Below are positions 37,324 through 49,541 of a stretch of 64,000 nucleotides of DNA, in pieces. Origin of the DNA: an uncultured Pantoea sp. (GTDB taxonomy: Bacteria; Pseudomonadota; Gammaproteobacteria; Enterobacterales; Enterobacteriaceae); contig CAJYVD010000021.1 in the NCBI GenBank assembly GCA_913778495.1, positions 34,619 to 98,618 of the forward strand, read 5' to 3'. The notes beneath the pieces were generated by a model. It ran no database searches. It was given only the letters and a program-made list of their open reading frames with translations, and had not been told where the DNA came from. Made by a program: the position numbers and the translations under genes. Position 1 is the stretch's first letter, and every line of letters begins with the position of its first letter.

Positions 37324-38256
37324 TCAGGGAAGGGCGAGTGGAATACAGCTGCCGTGGCCTGCGCTGCGCAGACGCTTGACGGTGCTATCCGCGCTGCTGC
37401 GTTCCTTGAAGGGGCCAATCACCACGCGATTCCAGCCGCCGCTGGTGGTGATACGGCTTTCAAAGCCCTCAAACGCCAGGCCAGCACGTACCGATTCCGC
37501 TTGGTCGGTGCCTTTGAACGATCCGCACTGCACCATCCAGCGCTGGGACGTGGCTTTTTCTTCCGGTTTTGCCTTGGCCGTTTCTTGCGGTTTTGGCTGT
37601 GAAGAAGGTTCGCGGGTGATCGGCGCGGCCTGCTGCTGCTGTTGCTGGCGCTGTTGCTGCAGCTGTTGTTGACGCTGCTGCTGCACCTGCTGTTGATGCT
37701 GAATCTGCTGCTGCATTTGTTGCTGCTGCTGATGCTGTACCTGCAGCTGCTGCTGACGCAACTGTTGCTGTTGTGCCTGCTGCTGACGCTGTAGCGTTTG
37801 CTGACGCTGCGCCGGGGTTTGCTCGTTCCACGGCACTTCATTCAGCTGAGTAGGCTGCTGGCGCATATCCGCTTGCATCTGCTCAAGCAGCTGGCGCTGC
37901 TCGTCCGTCAGCTGCGTCTGGGACTGCACCTCGCCTCCGGCAGACGGTTCTGTCGGCGAAGGCACGGTAATCTGACGGTTTTCCAGCTCTTTAATGTATT
38001 TCCAGCGCTCTTCTGGCTTGGGAGGAAGCCCATTGCCGTTGGCTTTATGATTCGGAATGATCGGCGTCTCTTCTTTTTTATGATGGGAGATGAACCATAA
38101 ACCACCGGCAAAGGTGACCAGTACGGCCGCAGCCAGTACGATCATGAGTTTGGATGTGCCTGAGCTGCCTTTGCTTTTTTTGCTACGGCCAGCTGTGGCT
38201 TTTTTGCGACGCGTCCCTGTTGAACGCCCGCGGCCTACATAATCTCTCTGTGCCAC
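37324..38256 (-). CDS. ftsN: Cell division protein FtsN
   Basis: Late divisome protein that triggers septal peptidoglycan synthesis. 310 residues (E. coli 319). Cytoplasmic basic tail 1-36, membrane helix about 37-55, and juxtamembrane helices including the essential periplasmic region near 80-95 (ERWKYIKELENR). A Q-rich linker spans 150-209, and the C-terminal SPOR domain (about 237-310) binds denuded glycan. The SPOR cysteines at 244 and 304 are kept, matching the spacing of the E. coli disulfide. The linker is about two-thirds glutamine, an extreme low-complexity tract. Confidence 0.95.
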   Translation of the reverse strand: MAQRDYVGRGRSTGTRRKKATAGRSKKSKGSSGTSKLMIVLAAAVLVTFAGGLWFISHHKKEETPIIPNHKANGNGLPPKPEERWKYIKELENRQITVPSPTEPSAGGEVQSQTQLTDEQRQLLEQMQADMRQQPTQLNEVPWNEQTPAQRQQTLQRQQQAQQQQLRQQQLQVQHQQQQQMQQQIQHQQQVQQQRQQQLQQQRQQQQQQAAPITREPSSQPKPQETAKAKPEEKATSQRWMVQCGSFKGTDQAESVRAGLAFEGFESRITTSGGWNRVVIGPFKERSSADSTVKRLRSAGHGSCIPLALP

Positions 38257-38469
38257 TCTCGTTCTAATACCCTTTAAAAAATGCCAGCGGGCGAAACCCG
38301 GAAAATAGACGCTGTGGCCTGCTCAGCCGCGGCGTAAAGAAGAATGACGGGTCTCAATGTGCAGCATGCTACCAGCCCGGCAACGGAATGCGTCATGTTA
38401 CTCAAGGGCTGGAACTTTGACCAGCAGAGTCTGCCTTCAGAATCTGCTGAAAAGTGACTGCCAATCGCC

Positions 38470-39507
38470 CTAATTTTCGCGTTTTAACGCGGGTGCAGTA
38501 CTGCCGCGGATGCGCAGTTCGGCATCGAGCAGGCGAGAGCCATTATTGACGCGTTTGCCGTGTAGCTCATCCAGCAGCAGCAGCATGGCTTCACGGCCAA
38601 TAGCAAAACGCGGCTGCGCCACGGTAGTCAGCGGCGGGTCGTAATATTGCGCCAGTTCGATATCGTCAAAGCCAACCACAGAGAGATCGTCCGGTACGCG
38701 CATCCCCAGCTTTCGCGCCTGATTGATGGCCCCGAGCGCCATTAAGTCGCTGTGACAAAAAATTGCCTTGGGCGGCTTTGGCAGCGCCATAAGCTTTTTC
38801 AACGCCCTGGCGCCGGCTTCGAAGGTAAAATCCCCGTGCACAATCAGCGTAGGATCGATGGCAATGTTGCTGCGGCGCAGCGCCTGAATATAGCCCTGCA
38901 GGCGATACTGACTCAGCGGAATGCGCTCAGGCCCGGTGATACAGGCGATCTGACGATGGCCAAGCTGCAGCAAATGATTTACCGCCTCAAACGCCGCCGT
39001 TAGGTTATCGATATGCACCGTAGGCAACGCCATTTCAGGAGCGAACTCGTTGCCCATCACCATGGGCGGTAAATTACGCTGTTCGTCGATGCCGGCATCA
39101 AACGGCAGCTGCGAGCCCAGCAAAACCATGCCGTCAATTTGGCGCGTGAGCATCAAGTTGAGAAACGTCTTTTCTTGCTGATCCTGATGAGCGCAGTCGC
39201 CAATCAGCACCAAATAGCCCGCCTGTGCAGCAGTGACCTCGACGCCACGAATGATTTCACTGAAAAACGGATCGCAGATATCCGGCACGATAACCAAAAT
39301 GGTTTGGGTTTCGCTGCGCCTGGCGTTGCGCGGAAGTCCGTTCGGGGCATAGCCCACGGCAAGCACCGCCTGTTCGACTTTCTGTCGTGTGGCCGCCGAG
39401 ACTTTTTCTGGATTCATCAACGCACGAGAAACGGTGGCGGTAGAGACGCCCGCGTGCTCGGCCACATCCTTCATGGTGGCAGCGGTTGAGGGTTGCTTCT
39501 GGTCCAA
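38470..39507 (-). CDS. cytR: DNA-binding transcriptional repressor CytR
   Basis: LacI-family repressor of nucleoside uptake and catabolism, acting with CRP and released by cytidine. I use TTG at 39507: it gives 345 residues (E. coli 341) with AGGAG eight bases upstream. The ATG at 39576 lacks homology. The helix-turn-helix is in ATMKDVAEHAGVSTATVSRALMNP and the ligand domain keeps VIVPDICDPFFSEIIRGVEVT. It shares the leftward direction with ftsN but is separated by 213 bases. Confidence 0.94.
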   Translation of the reverse strand: MDQKQPSTAATMKDVAEHAGVSTATVSRALMNPEKVSAATRQKVEQAVLAVGYAPNGLPRNARRSETQTILVIVPDICDPFFSEIIRGVEVTAAQAGYLVLIGDCAHQDQQEKTFLNLMLTRQIDGMVLLGSQLPFDAGIDEQRNLPPMVMGNEFAPEMALPTVHIDNLTAAFEAVNHLLQLGHRQIACITGPERIPLSQYRLQGYIQALRRSNIAIDPTLIVHGDFTFEAGARALKKLMALPKPPKAIFCHSDLMALGAINQARKLGMRVPDDLSVVGFDDIELAQYYDPPLTTVAQPRFAIGREAMLLLLDELHGKRVNNGSRLLDAELRIRGSTAPALKREN

Positions 39508-39674
39508 CGTATCACTCCTGACGCGGTACAGCGCATGGGTTATAGAGAAACCCCGGCTTCTTGCCGGGGAGCGCACTATTGTTAACCTAACGTCGGGTGA
39601 GGTTGTTACTTAATTTGCATAAAAAGTGTGACAAAAGTGGCATTTTTGGAACTGGCTCACAGGTGCGGAACCGC

Positions 39675-41894
<2,220 letters not shown>

Positions 41895-42095
41895 TCATAA
41901 GGAGAAGTAGTGTACACGCTGGAATCGTCAGCGGGTATGCATTGCCGCTATTTGCCAGAAGCGGTTATTTTCTGTATACTATGCCGCCTTTGATGAGATG
42001 GCTCGTCAAAGATACACTTAATTTTTCAACCGCGTGTGGTGCTGTGCAGGTTCGCCTGGCACGGAGAGCGACACGGCCTTTTATGAGGTTCTCCC

Positions 42096-42311
42096 ATGAA
42101 ACAAGGTATTCACCCGAAATACGAAGCTGTGACCATCACGTGCTCTTGCGGTAACGTGATCAACACCCGTTCAACCATGACCGGTACGCTGAACCTGGAC
42201 GTGTGCGGCAAATGCCACCCGTTCTACACTGGTAAGCAGCGTGTTGTTGATTCCGGTGGTCGTGTTGATCGCTTCAACAAGCGTTTCAGCATCCCAGGCA
42301 GCAAAAAATAA
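42096..42311 (+). CDS. rpmE: 50S ribosomal protein L31 (zinc type)
   Basis: 71 residues (E. coli 70). Zinc-binding form: CSCGN near residue 16-20 and [13 protein letters not shown] near 37. [11 protein letters not shown] closes the conserved core. A probable -10 TATACT lies at about 41976-41981. Bidirectional terminator shared with convergent metJ. Confidence 0.97.
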   Translation: MKQGIHPKYEAVTITCSCGNVINTRSTMTGTLNLDVCGKCHPFYTGKQRVVDSGGRVDRFNKRFSIPGSKK

Positions 42312-42350
42312 GATTTTTTGCCGTCGAATCACTCTGATTCGGAAGCATGA

Positions 42351-42379
42351 AAAAACCCAGCCTCGGCTGGGTTTTTTTT
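42351..42379. terminator. Bidirectional terminator between rpmE and metJ
   Basis: CCCAGC (42356-42361), loop CTCG, GCTGGG (42366-42371). A run of A precedes and a run of eight T follows, so it works for rpmE rightward and for metJ leftward. Confidence 0.88.
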
Positions 42380-42389
42380 ATGGCTGCAC

Positions 42390-42707
42390 TCAGTATTCCC
42401 AGGTATCCGGATCGATGCCCATTTCGCGCATGATCTGTTTCGCCTCTTCCGGGATTTCATCGCTGCGCTCTTTACGCAAGTCCACGTCGTCCGGTAAAGG
42501 TTGTCCGGTGAAGGCGTGCAAAAAAGCTTCACACAGCAGCTCGCTGTTGGTGGCGTGGCGCAGGTTATTGACCTGACGGCGCGTGCGCTCATCCGTTAAA
42601 ATTTTGAGTACCTTCAGCGGGATAGAGACGGTTATTTTCTTAACCTGCTCGCTCTTTTTACCGTGTTCAGCGTAAGGGCTGATATATTCGCCATTCCATT
42701 CAGCCAT
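42390..42707 (-). CDS. metJ: Methionine regulon repressor MetJ
   Basis: Ribbon-helix-helix repressor using S-adenosylmethionine as corepressor. 105 residues, the E. coli length. The DNA-binding beta strand [15 protein letters not shown] (about residues 23-37) and helices [19 protein letters not shown] are intact. Divergent from metBL across a region with tandem met boxes, so it controls both directions. Confidence 0.97.
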   Translation of the reverse strand: MAEWNGEYISPYAEHGKKSEQVKKITVSIPLKVLKILTDERTRRQVNNLRHATNSELLCEAFLHAFTGQPLPDDVDLRKERSDEIPEEAKQIMREMGIDPDTWEY

Positions 42708-42894
42708 GGGTTACCTTAATCAATAAAAGTTGAATATGGGGAAATCCGTTGATTATGCCCGCTTTTTCGATGCCTGACCGCTTATACTGCCGGTTTTATG
42801 CTTGCGCTGCGCTTGTCGCAATAAAGCGCGCTGAACACCAGGCGATGACGCGTGATTTTAGCGGTTATTGACCCGATGCTCAATCTATACGCAA

Positions 42895-42926
42895 AGACAT
42901 TTAGATGTCCAGATGTATTGACGTCC
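42895..42926. promoter_or_regulatory. Tandem met boxes (MetJ operator) for metBL and metJ
   Basis: Four contiguous 8-mers, AGACATTT, AGATGTCC, AGATGTAT and TGACGTCC, resemble the met-box consensus AGACGTCT. They lie end to end at 42895-42926, 56 bases before the metB ATG. MetJ dimers bind such arrays cooperatively. The best matches are the two central boxes. Confidence 0.88.
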
Positions 42927-42982
42927 GTGGGCGGGATGTTATCCTGATGTTTCATTTTTACACTTCAGGAACAGCGAGCACT

Positions 42983-44143
42983 ATGACGCGTAAACAGGCC
43001 ACCATCGCGGTACGTAGCGGTTTAAATGATGACGAGCAGTATGGCTGCGTTGTCCCACCGATTCACCTCTCCAGCACCTATAACTTCCTCGATTTCAATG
43101 AACCGCGCGCACACGATTATTCGCGCCGCGGCAATCCAACGCGCGATGTGGTTCAGCGTGCGCTGGCGGAGCTCGAAGGCGGCGCAGGCGCGGTATTGAC
43201 CAATACCGGTATGTCCGCGATTCATCTGGTGACCACGGTGTTCCTAAAGCCCGGCGATCTGCTGGTAGCACCGCACGACTGCTATGGCGGCAGCTATCGC
43301 CTGTTTGACAGCCTGAGCAAGCGCGGCGCGTACCGGGTCAAATTCGTTGACCAGGGCGATAAACAGGCGCTGGCAGCGGCACTGGCGGAGAAGCCGAAGC
43401 TGGTACTGGTAGAAAGCCCGAGCAATCCGCTGTTGCGCGTGGTGGATATCGCGGCAATTTGTCAGGCTGCGCGCGAGGCGGGCGCAGTGAGCGTGGTAGA
43501 TAACACTTTCCTGAGCCCGGCATTGCAGAATCCGCTGGCGCTGGGTGCCGATCTGGTGCTGCACTCCTGCACCAAATACCTGAATGGCCACTCTGATGTG
43601 GTGGCGGGCACCGTGATCGCCAAAGATCCGGCCGTGGCCACCGAGCTTGCCTGGTGGGCGAATAATATAGGGGTCACCGGCGCAGCCTTTGACAGCTATT
43701 TGTTGCTGCGCGGTCTGCGTACGCTGGCGCCGCGCATGGCGGCCGCGCAACGCAATGCGCTGGCGATTGTTGATTACCTGCGCCAGCAACCGCTGGTGAA
43801 AAAGCTGTATCATCCTTCTCTGCCAGACAATGCCGGTCATGAGATTGCGGTACGTCAACAGCGCGGGTTTGGCGCCATGTTAAGTTTTGAGCTGGACGCC
43901 GACGAGGCGCGCCTGCGTCGGTTCCTGAAAGCGCTTCAGCTGTTTACGCTGGCGGAGTCGCTGGGCGGCGTAGAAAGCCTGATTTCGCACACCGCCACCA
44001 TGACCCATGCTGGCATGTCGGCCGAGGCCCGTGCGGCAGCGGGCATTTCAGACACGCTGCTGCGTGTTTCTGTGGGTATAGAAGATCACGAAGATTTAAT
44101 CGCCGACCTGGATAATGCATTCCGGATCGCAGCCGAGGAATAA
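42983..44143 (+). CDS. metB: Cystathionine gamma-synthase
   Basis: PLP enzyme joining O-succinylhomoserine and cysteine into cystathionine. The ATG at 42983 gives 386 residues, the E. coli length, with an almost identical N-terminus (MTRKQATIAVRSGLNDDEQY). The upstream open frame to 42905 runs through the MetJ operator and is rejected. The PLP lysine is in LHSCTKYLNGHSD (about residue 198). metL follows after two bases. Confidence 0.98.
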   Translation: MTRKQATIAVRSGLNDDEQYGCVVPPIHLSSTYNFLDFNEPRAHDYSRRGNPTRDVVQRALAELEGGAGAVLTNTGMSAIHLVTTVFLKPGDLLVAPHDCYGGSYRLFDSLSKRGAYRVKFVDQGDKQALAAALAEKPKLVLVESPSNPLLRVVDIAAICQAAREAGAVSVVDNTFLSPALQNPLALGADLVLHSCTKYLNGHSDVVAGTVIAKDPAVATELAWWANNIGVTGAAFDSYLLLRGLRTLAPRMAAAQRNALAIVDYLRQQPLVKKLYHPSLPDNAGHEIAVRQQRGFGAMLSFELDADEARLRRFLKALQLFTLAESLGGVESLISHTATMTHAGMSAEARAAAGISDTLLRVSVGIEDHEDLIADLDNAFRIAAEE

Positions 44144-44145
44144 CC

Positions 44146-46578
44146 ATGACGATTTCAGCAGGCGCGGGAACGCCGATCAAGCAGTTGCACAAATTTGGCG
44201 GCAGTAGTCTGGCAGATGCACGCTGTTATCAGCGCGTAGCCAGCATAATGGCGGATTACAGCCAGCCGGGTGATTTGATGGTGGTGTCTGCGGCAGGCAG
44301 CACCACCAATCAGCTGATTAGCTGGCTCAAGCTGAGCCAGAATGACCGGCTCTCCGCCCATCAGGTGCAACAGACTTTACGACGTTATCACAGCGAGCTG
44401 ATTGCTGCGCTGCTGCCCGCCGAGCTGGCTGAGACGCTCACCACCGCGTTTATCCGCGACCTGGAACGTCTGGCGGCGCTGCTGGACGGCACAATCACCG
44501 ACGCGATCTATGCTGAGGTCGTTGGGCACGGGGAAATCTGGTCCGCGCGCCTGATGGCGGCGGTGCTGGCGCAGCGCGATGTGGATGCCGCGTGGCTGGA
44601 CGCGCGTGATTTCTTACGCGCAGAACGCGCGGCCCAGCCGCAGGTCGATGAAGGCAAATCCTGGCCGCTGTTGCAGGCACTGCTGGCGCAGCATCCGCAT
44701 CGGCGTCTGGTGGTGACCGGTTTTATCAGCCGCAATGACGCGGGCGAAACCGTGCTGCTTGGCCGTAACGGCTCTGACTACTCGGCCACGCAGATCGGCG
44801 CCCTGGCAGGTGTCGGGCGCGTCACGATCTGGAGCGACGTCGCGGGCGTGTACAGCGCCGATCCGCGCAAGGTCTCGGATGCGTGCCTGCTGCCGCTGCT
44901 GCGTCTGGATGAAGCCAGCGAGCTGGCGCGTCTCGCCGCGCCGGTGCTGCACACGCGCACCTTGCAGCCCGTGTCCAACAGCGATATTGACTTGCAGCTG
45001 CGCTGTAGCTACCAGCCGGAGCAGGGCTCGACGCGCATTGAGCGTGTTCTGGCCTCAGGCACCGGCGCGCGGATTGTCACCAGCCACGATGATGTCTGCC
45101 TGGTGGAGATCGCGATCCCCGACAATCACGATTTTAAAACCCAGCAGAAAGAGATCGATCTGCTGCTGAAGCGCGCCCAATTGCGTCCGCTGGCGATAGG
45201 GATTCATCCCGATCGCCGTCTGCTGCAGCTCTGCTATACCTCCGAGGTCGTGGACAGCGCTTTCACGCTGCTTCAGGACGCCGCCATTCCAGGCCATCTG
45301 CAACTGCGCGAGGGCCTCGCGCTGGTGGCGCTGGTCGGCGCAGGCGTCACGCGCAATCCGCTGCACAGCCACCGTTTCTGGCAGCAGATTGCCGACCAGC
45401 CGGTTGAATTTGTGTGGCAGTCGGAAGATCACATTAGCGTCGTCGCGGTGCTGCGCGTAGGGCCAACGCAACACCTGATTCAGGGATTGCACCAGTCGCT
45501 GTTTCGCGCTGAGAAGCGCATCGGTTTAATGCTGTTCGGCAAAGGCAATATCGGCTCGCGCTGGCTGGAGCTGTTTGCGCGTGAGCAAGAGACGCTTTCC
45601 GCGCGTACCGGCTTTGAATTTGTGCTGGCGGGCGTGGTTGATAGCCGTCGCAGCCTGCTAAGCGAAACGGGACTGGACGCGAGTCGGGCGCTGGCGTTCT
45701 TTGATGACGAAGCCGTAGAACGGGATGAAGAATCTTTGTTTCTGTGGATGCGCGCCCATCCGTTCGACGATTTGGTGCTGCTCGACGTCACCGCCAGCGA
45801 GCCGCTGGCGCAGCAGTATCTCGATTTTGCCAGCCACGGTTTTCACGTCATCAGCGCGAACAAAGTGGCCGGCGCGTCCAATGGACGAAGCTGGCGACAA
45901 GTGCGTGACGCGTTCGCTAAAACCGGTCGCCACTGGCTTTACAACGCCACGGTGGGCGCAGGCTTACCGGTGAACCACACGGTGCGCGATTTGCGCGAAA
46001 GCGGCGACAGCATCCTTGCCATCAGCGGGATTTTCTCCGGTACGCTCTCGTGGCTGTTCTTGCAGTTTGACGGCACGGTGCCGTTCAGCGAGCTGGTGGA
46101 TCAGGCATGGCAGCAAGGCTTAACCGAACCCGATCCGCGCGTGGATCTGTCGGGTCAGGATGTGATGCGCAAGCTGGTGATTCTGGCGCGCGAGGCGGGC
46201 TACGACATCGAGCCGGATCAGGTGCGGGTGGAGTCGCTGGTGCCCGCGGCGTGTAAAGGGGAGTCGATCGATCACTTCTTTGAAAACGCCGATGCGCTCA
46301 ACGATCAGATGCTGCAGCGTCTGGAAGCCGCGCAGGAGATGGGCCTGGTGCTGCGCTACGTGGCGCGCTTCGATGCCAACGGCAAAGCGCGCGTGGGCGT
46401 AGAGGCGGTGCGTCCGGAGCATCCGCTGGCGGCGCTGCTGCCGTGCGATAACGTATTCGCGATTGAAAGCCGCTGGTATCGCGACAATCCGCTGGTGATT
46501 CGCGGGCCGGGCGCCGGCCGTGACGTCACCGCCGGCGCCATTCAGTCGGATATCAACCGTCTCGCCCAGCTACTGTAA
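44146..46578 (+). CDS. metL: Bifunctional aspartate kinase II / homoserine dehydrogenase II
   Basis: First and third steps of the aspartate pathway, methionine-regulated. 810 residues, the E. coli length. The kinase domain begins KFGGSSLAD (about 11-19). The homoserine dehydrogenase NAD site is LMLFGKGNIGSRWLEL (about 460) and the catalytic SANKVAGASNG segment follows. Cotranscribed with metB. E. coli metF, which follows metL there, is absent. Confidence 0.97.
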   Translation: MTISAGAGTPIKQLHKFGGSSLADARCYQRVASIMADYSQPGDLMVVSAAGSTTNQLISWLKLSQNDRLSAHQVQQTLRRYHSELIAALLPAELAETLTTAFIRDLERLAALLDGTITDAIYAEVVGHGEIWSARLMAAVLAQRDVDAAWLDARDFLRAERAAQPQVDEGKSWPLLQALLAQHPHRRLVVTGFISRNDAGETVLLGRNGSDYSATQIGALAGVGRVTIWSDVAGVYSADPRKVSDACLLPLLRLDEASELARLAAPVLHTRTLQPVSNSDIDLQLRCSYQPEQGSTRIERVLASGTGARIVTSHDDVCLVEIAIPDNHDFKTQQKEIDLLLKRAQLRPLAIGIHPDRRLLQLCYTSEVVDSAFTLLQDAAIPGHLQLREGLALVALVGAGVTRNPLHSHRFWQQIADQPVEFVWQSEDHISVVAVLRVGPTQHLIQGLHQSLFRAEKRIGLMLFGKGNIGSRWLELFAREQETLSARTGFEFVLAGVVDSRRSLLSETGLDASRALAFFDDEAVERDEESLFLWMRAHPFDDLVLLDVTASEPLAQQYLDFASHGFHVISANKVAGASNGRSWRQVRDAFAKTGRHWLYNATVGAGLPVNHTVRDLRESGDSILAISGIFSGTLSWLFLQFDGTVPFSELVDQAWQQGLTEPDPRVDLSGQDVMRKLVILAREAGYDIEPDQVRVESLVPAACKGESIDHFFENADALNDQMLQRLEAAQEMGLVLRYVARFDANGKARVGVEAVRPEHPLAALLPCDNVFAIESRWYRDNPLVIRGPGAGRDVTAGAIQSDINRLAQLL

Positions 46579-46602
46579 TTTGCCCGCCACGCAGCGGCGC
46601 AT

Positions 46603-46629
46603 AAAAAAAGGGGCCAATCGGCCCCTTTC
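46603..46629. terminator. Terminator between metL and convergent ppc
   Basis: GGGGCC (46610-46615), loop AATC, GGCCCC (46620-46625). A run of A (46603-46609) precedes and TTTCT follows, so it is strongest for the leftward ppc transcript and weaker for metL. Confidence 0.82.
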
Positions 46630-46646
46630 TGCTGGCAAACGCGAGG

Positions 46647-49298
46647 TTAACCGGTATTGCGCATGCCGGCGGCCACGCCCGCGATGGTGACCATCAGCGC
46701 TTGCTCCACGCGAGGATCGGCTTCATCACCGCGTGCTTCCTGTTCGCGCGCGCGGTGCAGCAGCTCTGCCTGCAGCACGTTCAGCGGATCGGTATACACG
46801 TTGCGCAGCGCGATAGATTCCGCAATCCACGGCTGATCCGCCATCAGGTGCGCATCATTGGCAATGGTCAACACCGCTTTGATGTCGGCGTCCAGCTGGT
46901 CACGCAACTGTTTGCCCAGCGGCCACAGGGATTTATCCACCAGGCGCTGATCGTAATACTCTGCCAGCCACAGATCGGCTTTCGAGAACACCATCTCCAG
47001 CATGCCCAGGCGGGTCGCGAAGAACGGCCATTCGCGACACATGGTCTCCAGCTGATCGCGCTGGCCCTCGTCCATGGCTTTTTGCAGCGCCGCCCCCGCG
47101 CCGAGCCAGGCGGGCAGCATCAGGCGGTTTTGCGTCCAGGCGAAAATCCACGGAATGGCGCGCAGCGACTCCACGCCGCCGGTCGGACGACGTTTAGCCG
47201 GACGCGAGCCCAGCGGCAGTTTGCCCAACTCTTGCTCCGGCGTTGCCGAGCGGAAGTAGGGGACAAAGTCGGGGTTTTCCCGCACGTAACCCCGGTACAT
47301 CGCGCACGAGTGCGCCGACAGACCGTTCATGATGGCTTGCCATTCGCGCTTGGGCTCCGGCGGTGGCATCAGGTTGGCTTCCAGAATCGCGCCGGTATAG
47401 AGCGACAGGCTGGCGATGGTGATCTCCGGCAGACCGTACTTGAAGCGGATCATTTCGCCCTGCTCGGTGACGCGCAGACCGCCTTTCAGGCTGCCCGGCG
47501 GCTGTGACAGCAGTGCCGCATGTGCTGGGGCACCGCCGCGCCCGATCGAACCGCCGCGCCCGTGGAACAGCGTGAGGGTAATACCGGCCTGCTCACAGGT
47601 TTTAATCAGGGCATCCTGAGCTTGATACTGCGCCCAGCTGGCGGCCATCACGCCGGCATCTTTTGCCGAGTCGGAATAGCCAATCATCACCATCTGCTTG
47701 CCGTTGATGAATCCGCGATACCAGTCAATGTTCAGCAGCTGGCGCATCACATCGTTGGCGTTATTGAGGTCATCCAGCGTTTCAAACAGCGGCGCCACCG
47801 GCATGGCGTAAGGGATCCCGGCTTCTTTTAACAGCAAATGCACGGCCAGCACGTCAGACGGCGTTTTTGCCATAGAGATGACATAGGCCGCAATGGAGCC
47901 CTGCGGCGCTTCCGCCGCCACTTTACAGGTCTCCAGCACTTCACGCGTGTTGTCGCTGGGTTGCCACTGATGCGGCAGCAAAGGGCGCTTGGAGTTGAGT
48001 TCGCGAATCAGGAACGCCTGCTTATCGGCCTCGGACCAGCTTTCATAGTCGCCCAAGCCCAAATAGCGCGTGACTTCCGCAATGGCTTCGGTATGGCGCG
48101 TGCTCTCCTGACGAATATCAATGCGCACCAGCGGCACGCCGAAGCACTTCACGCGGCGCAGCGTATCCAGCAGCTGGCCGTTGGCGATAATGCCCATGCC
48201 GCACTGCTGTAAGGATTGGTAGATAGCGTACAGCGGCTTCCACAGCTGATCGTTAGACACCAGCAGGTCGTCCGGCTTTGGCAGGCGCTCGCCTTTCAAA
48301 CGCCGCTCAAGGTAGGTTTGCGTCGACATCAGCTGATGGCGCAAACCTTTCAGGATCATGCGATACGGCTCCAGCGCGTCTTCGTCGCCGCACAGGGCGC
48401 GCACTTCGTCATTGCACTCCGCCATGGAAAGCTCAGAGATCAGCACGCCAATATCGCGCAGGAACAGGTCGGCAGCCTTCCAGCGGCTGAGCTGCATGAC
48501 GTGACGCGTAATGGGGGCCGTGACGTTGGGGTTGCCATCGCGATCGCCGCCCATCCACGAGGTGAACGTTACCGGTACAAAATCCACCGGCAGCTTAATG
48601 CCAAAGGTCTCTTCCACCTGTTCGTTGAGCTCACGCAGAAATGCCGGCACGCCTTGCCACAGGCTGTTTTCCACCACCGCGAAGCCCCATTTGGCCTCAT
48701 CAACCGGCGTCGGACGGTATTTACGAATTTCATCGGTATGCCACGCTTGGGCCACCAGCTGGCGCAAGCGGCGCATCACCTGGTTGCGCTCATAGTCGCT
48801 GATGTCGGTATGATCGAGCTGTTGCAGGCAGCTGTTCACTTCGCCCAGCATATGAATCAGCGTGCGGCGCGTGATTTCGGTCGGGTGTGCGGTCAGCACC
48901 AGCTCGAGCGACAGATCTTCAATCGCCGCGCGAATAGCGCTTTCGCTGATATCTTTTTGCTGCTGCAAACGTGCAAAGGTTTTCTTCAATAATTCTGGGT
49001 GGTTGGCGCCGTCGCCGCTGCGTGAAATAGTTTGATACTGCTCCGCAACGTTGGTGAGATTCAGGAACTGGCTGAATGCGCGCGCAACGGGTAAAAGCTC
49101 GTCGTTAGAGAGATTTTGCAGCGTATTCAGCAGTTCCTTACGATGAGTGTCATTGCCTGCGCGGGATGACTTGGAGAGCTTACGGATGGTTTCCACCCGG
49201 TCGAGGATGTTCTCTCCCAGCGCATCCTTAATCGTATCCCCGAGCAGTTTGCCGAGCATACTGACATTACTTCGCATAGCGGAATATTGTTCGTTCAT
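46647..49298 (-). CDS. ppc: Phosphoenolpyruvate carboxylase
   Basis: Anaplerotic carboxylation of PEP to oxaloacetate, activated by acetyl-CoA and inhibited by aspartate. 883 residues, identical in length to E. coli. The catalytic histidine is in [13 protein letters not shown] (about 138). [16 protein letters not shown] is the glycine-rich catalytic loop, and the C-terminal VAAGMRNTG is the invariant ending. It is flanked by metL and argE. In E. coli the metL-ppc interval contains metF, katG and other genes. Confidence 0.98.
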   Translation of the reverse strand: MNEQYSAMRSNVSMLGKLLGDTIKDALGENILDRVETIRKLSKSSRAGNDTHRKELLNTLQNLSNDELLPVARAFSQFLNLTNVAEQYQTISRSGDGANHPELLKKTFARLQQQKDISESAIRAAIEDLSLELVLTAHPTEITRRTLIHMLGEVNSCLQQLDHTDISDYERNQVMRRLRQLVAQAWHTDEIRKYRPTPVDEAKWGFAVVENSLWQGVPAFLRELNEQVEETFGIKLPVDFVPVTFTSWMGGDRDGNPNVTAPITRHVMQLSRWKAADLFLRDIGVLISELSMAECNDEVRALCGDEDALEPYRMILKGLRHQLMSTQTYLERRLKGERLPKPDDLLVSNDQLWKPLYAIYQSLQQCGMGIIANGQLLDTLRRVKCFGVPLVRIDIRQESTRHTEAIAEVTRYLGLGDYESWSEADKQAFLIRELNSKRPLLPHQWQPSDNTREVLETCKVAAEAPQGSIAAYVISMAKTPSDVLAVHLLLKEAGIPYAMPVAPLFETLDDLNNANDVMRQLLNIDWYRGFINGKQMVMIGYSDSAKDAGVMAASWAQYQAQDALIKTCEQAGITLTLFHGRGGSIGRGGAPAHAALLSQPPGSLKGGLRVTEQGEMIRFKYGLPEITIASLSLYTGAILEANLMPPPEPKREWQAIMNGLSAHSCAMYRGYVRENPDFVPYFRSATPEQELGKLPLGSRPAKRRPTGGVESLRAIPWIFAWTQNRLMLPAWLGAGAALQKAMDEGQRDQLETMCREWPFFATRLGMLEMVFSKADLWLAEYYDQRLVDKSLWPLGKQLRDQLDADIKAVLTIANDAHLMADQPWIAESIALRNVYTDPLNVLQAELLHRAREQEARGDEADPRVEQALMVTIAGVAAGMRNTG

Positions 49299-49541
49299 GT
49301 GACCCTGACACCCTTATCGTCTTGTAAATACGCCTACGCCTGAGAGGCATAACATCGTCTTTTATCTAGCCACGGTTCGGCCAGTTCGTCAATTGACTTA
49401 AATAAGTGAAAGTTAATGTGTAACTAACAGATATTTATAGAATTTCACGTCAGGGGAGTGAGATAAGTTAATCTTATTATGCAATGCCGCACATTGACCG
49501 GGCAATTTACCGTTTACGCAGTGAATTGCCCCAATGTTTAG

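Noticed and set aside
37469-37841. Alanine/serine-rich open frames on the same strand as ftsN
   Set aside because: They are alternate-frame readings of the CAG-like glutamine repeat, not genes.
39508-39576. cytR starting at 39576
   Set aside because: The extra residues lack CytR homology and the TTG at 39507 has AGGAG at good spacing.
42905-42982. Long form of metB starting at 42905
   Set aside because: The extension is translated MetJ operator; the ATG at 42983 matches E. coli MetB.
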